The position numbers were made by a program, and so were the translations under genes. Shown here in pieces: positions 18,286 to 26,522 of a DNA stretch of 64,000 bases. The DNA is from Butyrivibrio sp. MC2013 (GTDB taxonomy: Bacteria; Bacillota; Clostridia; Lachnospirales; Lachnospiraceae), in NCBI RefSeq assembly GCF_000424585.1, contig NZ_AUKE01000018.1, positions 1-64,000 on the forward strand. The letters are read 5' to 3'. How positions within the stretch are numbered: position 1 is the first letter of the stretch; the number at the start of each line of letters is the position of its first letter. The notes beneath the pieces are model-generated. The model was not told the DNA's origin and searched no databases. It worked only from the letters and a program-made list of their open reading frames with translations.

Positions 18286-19191
18286 ATGCAGGGAAGAATA
18301 ATCAAAGGAATTGCAGGCTTTTACTATATTGATGTTCCGGGCAAGGGTGTCTATGAATGTAAAGCCAAGGGTATATTCAGGCAGCAGGGCATCAAACCTC
18401 TGGCTGGAGACTGGGCAGAGATAGAAGTCATATCTGACACGGATATGACCGGCAATATCATCAGTATCAGGGACCGCGCCAATAAGCTGCTTCGTCCTCC
18501 TGTGGTCAATATCGACCAGGCGCTGATCGTATTTGCCATAGTCCATCCGGAGCCGTCCTATAATCTGCTGGACAGATTCCTCATACAGATGAGGCAGCAG
18601 GAGATACCTGTAGTCATATGCTTTAATAAGCAGGATATAGCAAGCCCGGAAGAACAACAGCTTCTTGAGGATACCTACAGGAACTGCGGTTATGATGTTG
18701 TATTTATAAGCGTAGCTGAGCAGACAGGTATAGATGATCTCAAGGCTAAGCTTAAGGGACGGACCACAGTAATGGCAGGCCCCAGCGGCGTTGGCAAGTC
18801 ATCTCTTATCAATCTCCTTCATCCTCAGGCTGAGATGGAGACAGGAGAGCTGTCCAGGAAGATAGCAAGGGGCAGGAATACCACCAGGCATTCCGAACTC
18901 TTCCATGTCAAGGGACTTGGAGATGATACATATATCATTGATACTCCCGGCTTTACCAGCCTTTATCTTGAGAATGTTACAACTCAGGATCTGCCTTATT
19001 ACTATCCGGAATTTGAGCCCTATGAGGATCTGTGCAGGTTTAGAGGCTGCAGTCATATCACAGAGCCTGATTGCGGAGTCAAGGAGGCTCTGGAGAAGGG
19101 CGAGATATCTCGTATTCGATATGCCAATTATTGTATGATCTATGAAGATCTGAAATCCATGAAACCGACTTATTCCCGAAAGGGCAGATAA
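18286..19191 (+). CDS. rsgA: Ribosome small-subunit-dependent GTPase RsgA
   Basis: A 301-residue circularly permuted GTPase that acts late in 30S subunit assembly. The N-terminal OB fold is followed by the permuted motif order: FNKQD first, then the P-loop GPSGVGKSSLINLL, GRNTTRH (switch I) and DTPGF. The C-terminal zinc motif is in CRFRGCSHITEPDC. It starts 13 bp after prkC and ends directly before a strong terminator. In B. subtilis rpe and thiN follow; here the operon stops. Confidence 0.96.
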   Translation: MQGRIIKGIAGFYYIDVPGKGVYECKAKGIFRQQGIKPLAGDWAEIEVISDTDMTGNIISIRDRANKLLRPPVVNIDQALIVFAIVHPEPSYNLLDRFLIQMRQQEIPVVICFNKQDIASPEEQQLLEDTYRNCGYDVVFISVAEQTGIDDLKAKLKGRTTVMAGPSGVGKSSLINLLHPQAEMETGELSRKIARGRNTTRHSELFHVKGLGDDTYIIDTPGFTSLYLENVTTQDLPYYYPEFEPYEDLCRFRGCSHITEPDCGVKEALEKGEISRIRYANYCMIYEDLKSMKPTYSRKGR

Positions 19192-19228
19192 AAGAACGGC
19201 GCAGTTTTTATAGCTGCGCCGTTCTTTT
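19192..19228. terminator. Bidirectional terminator between rsgA and the two-component operon
   Basis: A 13-bp stem (aagaacggcgcag / ctgcgccgttctt) with a 9-base loop lies in A-rich and T-rich flanks, so it can end both the rightward rsgA operon and the leftward sensor-kinase operon. Confidence 0.9.
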
Positions 19229-19288
19229 GCCCATAAAGTAACATGAGATATTTTACAGCTATGCTGAAAAGGCTAGAGCCTGATGATA

Positions 19289-20500
19289 TCAGGATTTGCA
19301 TCCGGCACCCTGGAAGCGTACATGGAAGGTGACTATATGATTCCTGCTTTCTGCATAGATACTCCCTTTATGAAGATCTGTGAGGCGTCTTGCAATAGCA
19401 AGACCCAGGCCATAACTGCCATTGCGGGAGCGGGCTTTGTCTGTGCGGTAGAAACGGTGAAAGATATTCTGCAGCGTCTCAGGAGACATGTCAGGAGCGC
19501 TGTTACTGATCTGGAGGGATATCCTGTGAGAATCGTTTTGTCTAAGGACCACCCTGATGGGTGTACCGGGATCGGCATATTTACCTGCATTATCCAGTAG
19601 AATATCCATTATCTGCCTTAGCATAGAGGGATCGCCCTTCATGCATATCCTCTCTTGTATATCGCTTATGAGTTCGTGACCTTTCTCAAAGAGTTCAGCT
19701 TCCATGGTCAGACAGCTGTCTGATACAAGCTTGGAATAGTCCAGGACTTCAAAATCCTCTTTTGAGATCTGCTGATCAAGCTTGGTCAGATCCAGAAGGT
19801 TTCTGATAAGGTCCCTCATTTGTCTTGATTCCGTGAGTATGTTTTCAACGTAGCGCTTTTTTTGCTCAGGGCTGCCCTTGTCTTTGTCTAACAGCTCTGC
19901 ATTGGTCATGATGACGGTGAGGGGAGTCTTGAGCTCATGAGAAGCGTCTGCTATGAATTCTCTTTGGCCATTGATGGCAATCTCTGCCGGTTTGGTAGCC
20001 CATCCTGAGACAAAGAGAGCCAGGAAAAAGGAAATGCCTGAAGAGAGCAGCCACAGTGCAGCACAGGTCCTCTTTAGACTGGCGGAGTAAGCTATATCGG
20101 AGCTGGCATCTGCCAGGGCACACCTGGTACCACCGGAAATGGAACGGGCAATATAGTAGACGCCCCAGCTGTCTATGCGCATAGTTTTCTTGCCAATCTG
20201 GTCCTTTAGTATCTCGCGATAGATCCTCTCTGCATCATTTCTGTTGTACTTCTTGCTGTAGATCTTGGTCACAGCTCCTATGGGGTCCACTTCAAAAAGA
20301 GTGTAATCGGAGAAATCGTCGCTGCTGCCGGAAGTCAGCATGCCTCCTGGCGTGAGCAGTACCATTTCCAGGGCGCTCTGTGCATTGTGAAAGGAACTCT
20401 TGTATTCTATAAACGGGATAGAGAAGAATAGAACTCCAAATACAATAACAGATATGCTGAAAATATAAATCTGTAACCTTATCCTGAACTTATTGATCAT
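19289..20500 (-). CDS. Sensor histidine kinase (OmpR-type partner)
   Basis: A 403-residue membrane kinase. Helices at about residues 10-30 and 138-160 bracket an extracytoplasmic sensor region of about 105 residues. The phospho-acceptor histidine is in ADASHELKTPLTV (about residue 188). The ATP-binding domain shows LLDNAGKYA (N box), FHRFYRTDKARS and GSYGLGLAIARRL; the G1 box is unusual (SNSAPDMSP in place of a DxGxG-like stretch). It begins 24 bp after its response regulator and ends the leftward operon. The signal cannot be deduced from the sensor region. Confidence 0.93.
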   Translation of the reverse strand: MINKFRIRLQIYIFSISVIVFGVLFFSIPFIEYKSSFHNAQSALEMVLLTPGGMLTSGSSDDFSDYTLFEVDPIGAVTKIYSKKYNRNDAERIYREILKDQIGKKTMRIDSWGVYYIARSISGGTRCALADASSDIAYSASLKRTCAALWLLSSGISFFLALFVSGWATKPAEIAINGQREFIADASHELKTPLTVIMTNAELLDKDKGSPEQKKRYVENILTESRQMRDLIRNLLDLTKLDQQISKEDFEVLDYSKLVSDSCLTMEAELFEKGHELISDIQERICMKGDPSMLRQIMDILLDNAGKYADPGTPIRVVLRQNDSHRISLQISNSAPDMSPETLQNIFHRFYRTDKARSRNGSYGLGLAIARRLTDLHKGSIYAESRNHIVTFHVRFQGAGCKS

Positions 20501-20524
20501 CTTGGTCCCTTGATCTTCCTGTGA

Positions 20525-21196
20525 TTATTCGCCGCATTCAAGGTGGTAGCCCACGCTTCTGACGGATACAATGCTGACCTTGCTTTCCAAACTCTTTAAT
20601 TTCTTTCTAAGGAAAGCAATATAGACTTCCACGTTATTCTCTATTGCATCGGAGTCATAGCCCCATACACAGTCCAGTATCCTGCTCTTGGGGATATTGC
20701 TGCTTCCTGTCTGCATGAGGAGCCGCATTACGTCAAATTCCTTGGAAGAAAGCCTCAGGCTCTTGCCGCCGCAGGCTAGAGAAACAGCAGTCAGATCCAG
20801 AGAGAGGTCGCCAAAGACCATTTCATTTACCCTGTCCTTTTGCCTTCTAAGAAGAGCGTTGATACAAGCCAGGAGCTCCGCGGATTCAAAGGGTTTGGTA
20901 AGATAATAGTCAGCACCTGCGTTTAAACCTTCTACTTTGTCGGATATCTCACTTCTGGCTGTGAGCATCAGAATAGGAGTGCCTATTTTCTCTGCTCTGA
21001 GTCTGGTAGATACTTCAATACCTGAGAGTCCCGGAAGCATAACATCCAGGATCAGGAGGTCGTATATCTGGCTTCTGGCCATCTCCAGTCCTTCCGCCCC
21101 ATTATGTACAGCTTCTGCATCATAGCCTGCATCCTCCAGCAGGTCGCAGATGGATGAAGCCAGAATCACTTCATCTTCGATAATCAGTATTCTCAT
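20525..21196 (-). CDS. OmpR/PhoB-family response regulator
   Basis: A 223-residue DNA-binding regulator. The receiver domain carries the acidic pocket IIEDE, the phospho-acceptor Asp51 in LILDVMLPG and Lys101 in TKPFE. The winged-helix domain shows LSSKEFDVMRLLM and NNVEVYIAFLRKKL. AGAGGA precedes the start. It is the second of three leftward genes and pairs with the histidine kinase. Its targets are not visible; the divergent ABC transporter operon is a candidate by position only. Confidence 0.95.
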   Translation of the reverse strand: MRILIIEDEVILASSICDLLEDAGYDAEAVHNGAEGLEMARSQIYDLLILDVMLPGLSGIEVSTRLRAEKIGTPILMLTARSEISDKVEGLNAGADYYLTKPFESAELLACINALLRRQKDRVNEMVFGDLSLDLTAVSLACGGKSLRLSSKEFDVMRLLMQTGSSNIPKSRILDCVWGYDSDAIENNVEVYIAFLRKKLKSLESKVSIVSVRSVGYHLECGE

Positions 21197-21248
21197 ATAT
21201 TTCCTCTGTGTAGATAAATGCTATGGGTAATCAAACAGATGGCAACCA

Positions 21249-21617
21249 TCAGTCCATGATCCTCTTGTGAAGCTCTACGGCCAGTCTGTACCAGTGCTGT
21301 GTCTTGTTTTCCAGGAAAAAATAATGTCTCAGATAAAAGCCTGTAAGAACGATGAGCAGGAGAAATACTACTGCGCTCACAGGCATGAGTCTGGGAAAAC
21401 TGAGCATTATAATGAGTGAGAAAAGAGTGACGATGATAGTGGTCATGAGGACCAGCAGGTGTACCAGTCTTTCGTGCTGGAGGAGAGAGAGCTTTTTCAT
21501 ATGCCACTTAAGTGTGTCAGCGGGATCATCTCCGTTTTCTTCAGCTCTTGTAAGGTAGATCTCATGGTCTCTGCAGAATTTCCTCATATTGATGCCATAT
21601 TTATCCTCTTTGTTCAT
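21249..21617 (-). CDS. Small two-helix membrane protein of unknown function
   Basis: A 122-residue protein, first gene of the leftward operon. A charged N-terminal half (to about residue 50) is followed by two hydrophobic helices (LVHLLVLMTTIIVTLFSLII and PVSAVVFLLLIVLTGFYL) and a short basic tail. The ATG at 21617 is preceded by GGGGAGG; an in-frame codon at 21653 lies upstream of that site. I do not recognise the family. Its position, 52 bp ahead of the response regulator, suggests a role in or regulation by the same signalling system. Confidence 0.75.
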   Translation of the reverse strand: MNKEDKYGINMRKFCRDHEIYLTRAEENGDDPADTLKWHMKKLSLLQHERLVHLLVLMTTIIVTLFSLIIMLSFPRLMPVSAVVFLLLIVLTGFYLRHYFFLENKTQHWYRLAVELHKRIMD

Positions 21618-21745
21618 GGTCGGATCCTCCCCTGTTATATTATTTTGCTTCACCTATACATGATACCATACAGCGACCATTAGATGAAATGTATCGTCCA
21701 TTTGCCCTGCTTAGGGTAATCATTACTAAAAAGCAAACACTTTCT

Positions 21746-21774
21746 TTGACAAAAATTCCCAAGTAAGTTAAACT
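21746..21774 (+). promoter_or_regulatory. Probable sigma-A promoter of the ABC transporter operon
   Basis: A consensus TTGACA (21746-21751), exact 17-bp spacer and TAAACT (21769-21774). It leaves a 5' leader of roughly 125 bases before the permease start, in which no known regulatory RNA was recognised. Confidence 0.55.
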
Positions 21775-21905
21775 GATATTGATAAAAAATAAACAATCTT
21801 TTGGCGCTTATGTGGTAATAAAATACTTGGGCATATAAGCAATTGTAGAATAATAATACGATTGATAAATATAGCAAACAAAGGGGATAAAGGGGAAATA
21901 AGGAT

Positions 21906-22631
21906 ATGAAAAAGTATATTAGCCTGGCAGTTGCAGTATTGATCTGGATCATACTATGGCTGCTGGCAGGGCTTATGATAGGAGACAGTTCTGTTTTTGC
22001 AGGACCTGTGGAAACACTCCAAAGTCTGGCACAGCTATGCTCGGATGGAAAGCTAATAAGTGCCATGATGGCTATCATATTGCTGGTCGCAGCGGGATTT
22101 ATCCCAGGGGTCATCATCTCCATCTTACTGGCAGCTTTATCTGTGCGAAATGATCTGGTCAGGACCTTCATCAGTCCTTTGATGGCATTTATGAAGACCC
22201 TGCCCGGAGTATGTATGATCGTGCTCCTGCTCATATGGATGCCGGGAGATGCTGCTCAGATACTTATCAGTTTATTTATGACGTTGCCCATCGTATATGA
22301 TTGTGTACTTAAGGCTGTACAGTCATCTGATGATGAATTACTGGAGATGGCATATGTATTCAGGATGGGACTTGCTGACAAGATACGCTATATCTACCTT
22401 CCGGAGATGAAGGCGCCTCTGCGTGGGTGCCTGGGTGCAGCTTTGTCTACCGCCTTTAAGGGCGCGCTTGCAGCTTCATTTATCAGTCAGGCAGAGGGCA
22501 GCATAGGTGCGGGACTGTATGCTGCTATGACCACTCCTTCTGCAGCTATGATAATTGCATGGAGCCTTGCGGCAATTCTGGCATATCTCATCATGTCCCT
22601 GATACTCAGATTGATTGGAGAATGTATATGA
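21906..22631 (+). CDS. ABC transporter permease, NitT/TauT (SsuC-like) type
   Basis: A 241-residue membrane protein with five or six hydrophobic helices. The ATPase-contacting EAA loop reads ELLEMAYVFRMGLADKIRYIY, and ISPLMAFMKTLPGV is typical of the nitrate/taurine/sulfonate/thiamine-precursor importers. The start follows AAGGAT. The ATPase gene overlaps it by four bases (ATGA). No substrate-binding protein gene lies nearby, so the substrate cannot be named and the binding protein must be encoded elsewhere if this is an importer. Confidence 0.86.
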   Translation: MKKYISLAVAVLIWIILWLLAGLMIGDSSVFAGPVETLQSLAQLCSDGKLISAMMAIILLVAAGFIPGVIISILLAALSVRNDLVRTFISPLMAFMKTLPGVCMIVLLLIWMPGDAAQILISLFMTLPIVYDCVLKAVQSSDDELLEMAYVFRMGLADKIRYIYLPEMKAPLRGCLGAALSTAFKGALAASFISQAEGSIGAGLYAAMTTPSAAMIIAWSLAAILAYLIMSLILRLIGECI

Positions 22632-23215
22632 CTATTTCTATAGAAGATATCGTACAGGAATATAATGGACGAACTGTCATAGATCATTTCAGTACAGGTC
22701 TTGAGAATGACCAGACGCTGATCCTCTACGGACCATCAGGCGCAGGCAAGACAACGCTCCTTCGCATTATCCTGGGCCTTGAGAAGCCCACGTCCGGCAA
22801 GGTGGTCCTTATGGGCGACTACAAATATGACAGGCTAAGCGCAGGAGTGGTATTTCAGGAGGATCGTCTCATAGAATCCCGCAGTGCTGTGGTCAATGTT
22901 GCTGTAGCTGCCAAGGCATCGCAGGGGCATGCCAGAGAGGAATTGTCCAGGCTTATTGACAAGGACAGGCTGGATATACCTGTTTCAGAGCTTACAGCTG
23001 CAGAGCGAAGGCTGGTTGCCATAGTTAGAGCTATGGTACATACTGCAGACCTTTTTTTGCTGGATGATCCCTTCAGAGGGCTTGATACTGATGCAAGGCA
23101 AAAAGCGATCAGCTATATCCTTGAGGCAAAGGGCAGCAATCCCCTTTTGATCACGGCCCATGAAGAAGATGAATTTGATTTTGGACGCAAGGTAAGGATG
23201 CAGGCCGGCCGTTGA
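22628..23215 (+). CDS. ABC transporter ATP-binding protein (short, weak signature motif)
   Basis: A 195-residue ATPase, shorter than the usual 240-260. Walker A GPSGAGKTTLL (residues 35-45), Q-loop VFQEDRL, Walker B LFLLDDPFRGLD and H-loop ITAHEEDE are all present. The signature motif, normally LSGGQ, reads LTAAE. It overlaps the permease by four bases and is its obvious partner. The degenerate signature may lower ATPase activity, though some NitT/TauT ATPases tolerate variation here. Confidence 0.88.
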   Translation: MTISIEDIVQEYNGRTVIDHFSTGLENDQTLILYGPSGAGKTTLLRIILGLEKPTSGKVVLMGDYKYDRLSAGVVFQEDRLIESRSAVVNVAVAAKASQGHAREELSRLIDKDRLDIPVSELTAAERRLVAIVRAMVHTADLFLLDDPFRGLDTDARQKAISYILEAKGSNPLLITAHEEDEFDFGRKVRMQAGR

Positions 23216-23335
23216 TAATTAGTAGATCGCAGTACAGAGATTGTGGTAGTTTACCGATATCATAGTGGTAAGAGTGCGCCCTGGCATATCAAGTCTATGC
23301 GCATTTAAATATAATATTAAAAGAGGAGGCGACAT

Positions 23336-24847
23336 ATGGTTACTAATGATGAGGGAATCGTTCGTTTTAAACACAATATTATGGAAGAGGTATGCCGCCT
23401 TGCATGGGCAGGCAATCTTAATGAAGAGAGCAAAAATGAACTGGTGATGAAGACCATTCCCGGTCCCAAGCCTATGTTCAGATGCTGTATATATAAGGAA
23501 AGAGAGATAGTAAGAGAGAGGATCCGTCTGGCTTGTGCCCAGAATACCTCGGATAATGAGGGCTCCAAAAACGTGGTACAGGTTATAGGTGCGGCCTGTG
23601 ATGAATGTCCTCTTTCTGCATATTCTGTTACAGACAACTGCAGATTCTGTATGGGCAAGGCCTGTCTGAATTCCTGCAAATTCGGTGCTATAAGCCCCGG
23701 CGAAGTAAGAATGCATATCGATCCTCAGAAGTGTAAGGAATGTGGTATGTGCTCCAGGGCATGTCCCTACAGTGCTATAGTGCATCTCCAGAGACCTTGC
23801 AAAAAGGTATGTCCTGTAGGTGCTATCACCTATGATGAGAATGGTCTGTGCAAGATTGATGAGAGCAAGTGCATCAACTGCGGACACTGTATACATTCAT
23901 GTCCTTTCGGTGCTATTGGTTCCAAGACATATCTGGTACCTATCATCGAGGCTATATTGGCAGGCAAAGAAGTGATCGCTATGGTGGCGCCTGCTATTGA
24001 AGGTCAGTTTGGTGAAAATATTGATATGGCTGCACTGCGTGCTGCTTTTAAGAAGCTGGGCTTTGCGGATATGGTAGAAGTAGGTCTGGGCGGTGATATG
24101 ACAGCCGCTTATGAATCTCTGGAGTGGTCAGAGGCCCTGGAAGAGGGACGTAAGATGACTACTTCCTGCTGTCCTGCCTTTATTAACATGCTCAGAAAGC
24201 ACTTCCCTGAACAGTTTGAAGCAAATATGTCATCTACAGTATCTCCCATGTGCGCTGTATCCAGATATCTCAAGCTCACACATCCCGGATGTGTGACAGT
24301 CTTTGTAGGTCCCTGCATTGCAAAGAAGTCTGAGGCTCAGGACAAATCTGTTCCGGATAATGCAGATTATGTTATTACCTTCGGTGAGCTGGGAGCCTTC
24401 TTCAGATCCAAGGATATCAAGCTGGAGCCTGTGGAAGATAGCTATCAGGAAGCTTCAGCCTTTGGTAAAAAGTTTGCTTCTTCCGGCGGTGTGGCAGCTG
24501 CAGTTCTGGAGTGCATTAGGGAAAGAGGCGGCAACGCTGATGATATCAAGCTGTATAAGGCTGCAGGCGGAGATGATTGCAGAAGGACGCTTCTCATGCT
24601 CAAGGCAGGCAAGTTTACAGATGATTTCATCGAGGGTATGGTATGTCCCGGCGGCTGTGTAGGTGGCCCTTCCAAGAGAAAGACTGAGCAGGAGATCACT
24701 AAAGCCAGGAATAACCTCCTTGCCAAGGCTGATGATCGTAAGATCATAGAGAATCTGAGAGATTACCCTATGGATCAGTTCTCCATGCACAGAGATGGCA
24801 GCAATGATCTGGAAATGACAAAGAGGGTAATGAATACCGCGGAATGA
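23336..24847 (+). CDS. [FeFe] hydrogenase, group B (monomeric)
   Basis: A 503-residue iron-sulfur protein. An N-terminal segment with cysteines (CDECP, CRFCMGKACLNSC) is followed by two ferredoxin-type clusters (CKECGMCSRACPYS and CINCGHCIHSCPFG, residues about 135-200). The hydrogenase domain carries L1 TSCCPAF, a cysteine in VSPMCAVSRY, L2 GPCIAKKSEA and L3 MVCPGGCVGGP, giving all four H-cluster ligands and the proton-relay cysteine. These loops fit the poorly characterised group B enzymes rather than the bifurcating HydABC type. GAGGAGG precedes the ATG. No maturase (hydE/F/G) or electron-transfer subunit is adjacent. Confidence 0.9.
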   Translation: MVTNDEGIVRFKHNIMEEVCRLAWAGNLNEESKNELVMKTIPGPKPMFRCCIYKEREIVRERIRLACAQNTSDNEGSKNVVQVIGAACDECPLSAYSVTDNCRFCMGKACLNSCKFGAISPGEVRMHIDPQKCKECGMCSRACPYSAIVHLQRPCKKVCPVGAITYDENGLCKIDESKCINCGHCIHSCPFGAIGSKTYLVPIIEAILAGKEVIAMVAPAIEGQFGENIDMAALRAAFKKLGFADMVEVGLGGDMTAAYESLEWSEALEEGRKMTTSCCPAFINMLRKHFPEQFEANMSSTVSPMCAVSRYLKLTHPGCVTVFVGPCIAKKSEAQDKSVPDNADYVITFGELGAFFRSKDIKLEPVEDSYQEASAFGKKFASSGGVAAAVLECIRERGGNADDIKLYKAAGGDDCRRTLLMLKAGKFTDDFIEGMVCPGGCVGGPSKRKTEQEITKARNNLLAKADDRKIIENLRDYPMDQFSMHRDGSNDLEMTKRVMNTAE

Positions 24848-24855
24848 GAATGAAT

Positions 24856-24994
24856 GACATAGAAATGCATCCATGCACTTCTGAACATGTCAAAATACAT
24901 CCCTGTATATGACATAGAACTGCATCCATGCAGTTCTAAACATGTCGTGATATATCCGTATATCATGACATAGAAGTGCATCCATGCACTTCTT
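24856..24994 (+). repeat. Tandem array of the 55-57-bp double-hairpin element (three units)
   Basis: gacat-starting units at 24856, 24911 and 24967 (periods 55 and 56). Each long hairpin has the form gacatagaaNtgcat-cc-atgcaNttct...catgtc. The variable pair is A/C, C/G and G/C in units 1-3, so units 2 and 3 differ by a compensated base pair. Short hairpins (atacatccctgtat, atatatccgtatat) join them; the third unit is cut after ttctta. The array lies between the hydrogenase stop and its terminator. Confidence 0.88.
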
Positions 24995-24999
24995 ACTGA

Positions 25000-25039
25000 A
25001 GCCGTTACGGAACTTGCATGATCCGTAACGGCTTTTTTT
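25000..25039 (+). terminator. Rho-independent terminator of the hydrogenase gene
   Basis: A perfect 12-bp stem (agccgttacgga / tccgtaacggct) with a 10-base loop and seven T. It follows the palindromic array, so the array is expected to be part of the hydrogenase mRNA. Confidence 0.92.
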
Positions 25040-25110
25040 CTTAAGATATATTCCAAAAGAGCCGATAGATATACAGATAGTTATGTATTTTTTATATGGG
25101 AGGTTTTGGG

Positions 25111-25968
25111 ATGAAGATCACAAAGACGATAATGGCCTTATCTCTGGCGGCGGCACTCTTTTTGGGACAGGGATATACAGCTGTCGCTGTTACTACGTCC
25201 AATGATCCGTATACAGCGCTTGCAAATGCGACTACGGTTTATCAGGGGGTGGATTACTCTTCAGAATACAATGCCCTTGATTATTATCTGAATTATCCTG
25301 ATCTGCAGCAGGCCTTTGGTGTGGATCCCTTTATGCTGGTCAGACATTATGCTGTATATGGCAGGTGGGAAGGCAGGATCGCCAACAGGATGCTATATTC
25401 TACTACATTGGTAGTACCTTCAGGAAGTACTGGAGTGTCACTTATCAACGTGGTCCAGCATGACAACGGAGGCATGACAGCCGCCCAGGAATCGGTTGCC
25501 AGGAGCATAGCTTCTCAGATTGCAGATAATATCACTACTATCATCAATAATTATCAGGCTAGTGGTGGTTCCTCATCCGGCAAAAAGAAGAAGTCAGTGA
25601 CTGTATCAGAAGTGGAAAAGGTAGCCTATGCAGCAGGCGTAGTAAGAGCTTATCTGGATAGGGGATCCCTGGTAGAGAACGGCAGATTCTCCAACAGTGC
25701 ATATGGAGTATTTGTAGCAGGCCAGTACAATTCAGGTGGCGCCACAAGGGCCATGGGGCTGGTGCTGGATTACCTTGGTGTGACCTGGGAGCATGCTAAT
25801 CTTGGCACCACCTCCGATCAGTGGTGCAGAGTAGTGGTGGACGGTGTTGAAGGATATGCAGATGCCATGAGCGGAACTGCAGGAGAAGGCAAGAGCCCTC
25901 TTGAAGGCGGCGGAGGCAAGGGAATCTCCTATGCTGACATAAGGAGCAAATTCAATGTAAATAAGTGA
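25111..25968 (+). CDS. Secreted protein with a degenerate transglutaminase-like domain
   Basis: A 285-residue exported protein. The signal peptide (residues 1-28) ends near YTAVAVT. A YYLNYPDLQQAF...VRHYAVYGRWEGR module (about 50-85), frequent in Lachnospiraceae wall proteins, is followed by a Ser/Gly/Lys linker (about 150-165) and a C-terminal domain that aligns by eye with transglutaminase-like domains. Where active members have a Cys in a GxCxGYA context this has YNSGGATRAM, and where they have HAWN it has DQWCRV; the third-position Asp survives (GYADAM). It is therefore probably a binding domain rather than an enzyme. The ATG at 25111 follows GGGAGG. Confidence 0.75.
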   Translation: MKITKTIMALSLAAALFLGQGYTAVAVTTSNDPYTALANATTVYQGVDYSSEYNALDYYLNYPDLQQAFGVDPFMLVRHYAVYGRWEGRIANRMLYSTTLVVPSGSTGVSLINVVQHDNGGMTAAQESVARSIASQIADNITTIINNYQASGGSSSGKKKKSVTVSEVEKVAYAAGVVRAYLDRGSLVENGRFSNSAYGVFVAGQYNSGGATRAMGLVLDYLGVTWEHANLGTTSDQWCRVVVDGVEGYADAMSGTAGEGKSPLEGGGGKGISYADIRSKFNVNK

Positions 25969-26045
25969 TCTGTAATTTAATCACATCAGATCATCTGGCT
26001 TGTTATTGTTAAAAGAATTTAATCATGTGGAATTGAGCAAAAGTT

Positions 26046-26519
26046 ATGACAGAGCCAAAAAGAACTAGTATAATTAAAAAAAGAAGAGCAATAAACGCAT
26101 TATCGGCTATTTTGCTGGGAGCGCTTCTTGCGGTTTTCTCGCCACTTAGCTCTGTTATAGCAGAGCCCATGACCATGATCACTGTCAGGACCTTCAGGAA
26201 TCCTGATGAGATCACTTCTATCAGGATAGGGAGCAGTGTGGAAGTTATCAGCTCCAATGCTTTTACACCTATGGTCAATCTCACCACCATTACTGTGAGT
26301 GAGAGTAATGGCAATTATGCTTCTTACAGCGGCTGCCTTTATGACAAAGAGCTTAAGACTCTGCTATGCTTTCCCGCTGCCAGGACAGAAGCGTATATAC
26401 CAAAGACTGTTACAGCCATTGGGCCCTTTGCCCTAAAAGGCGTAGATACCAAGGTGAAGAATACGATCAAGGATCTTGTGGAGTCCAGGTCAGGAGAAGT
26501 TTCGGAAGAAGGAAATTAG
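26046..26519 (+). CDS. Short exported leucine-rich-repeat (BspA-like) protein
   Basis: A 157-residue protein. After a basic N-terminus a hydrophobic segment (about residues 17-40, LSAILLGALLAVFSPLSS) serves as signal peptide or anchor. It is followed by BspA-type LRR_5 repeats: ITSIRIGSSVEVISSNAFT, LTTITVSESNGNYASYSG and CLYDKELKTLLCFPAART. Such repeats usually come in long arrays; here only two or three remain, so this may be a minimal or trimmed member. It has no sortase signal. A small gene of unknown function follows after 3 bp. Confidence 0.72.
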   Translation: MTEPKRTSIIKKRRAINALSAILLGALLAVFSPLSSVIAEPMTMITVRTFRNPDEITSIRIGSSVEVISSNAFTPMVNLTTITVSESNGNYASYSGCLYDKELKTLLCFPAARTEAYIPKTVTAIGPFALKGVDTKVKNTIKDLVESRSGEVSEEGN

Positions 26520-26522
26520 TCT

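Noticed and set aside
21680-22234. Minus-strand frame opposite the ABC permease
   Set aside because: Covers the permease in antisense and lacks a ribosome site; the plus-strand permease has clear family motifs.
23248-23262. Sigma-28 promoter before the group B hydrogenase (taccgatat)
   Set aside because: The -10-like box has no TAAA at the right distance, and the gene is not motility-related.
24775-25056. Minus-strand frame over the palindromic array with repeating Trp/Met/His motifs
   Set aside because: The repeated residues simply mirror the DNA repeat and the frame crosses the terminator.
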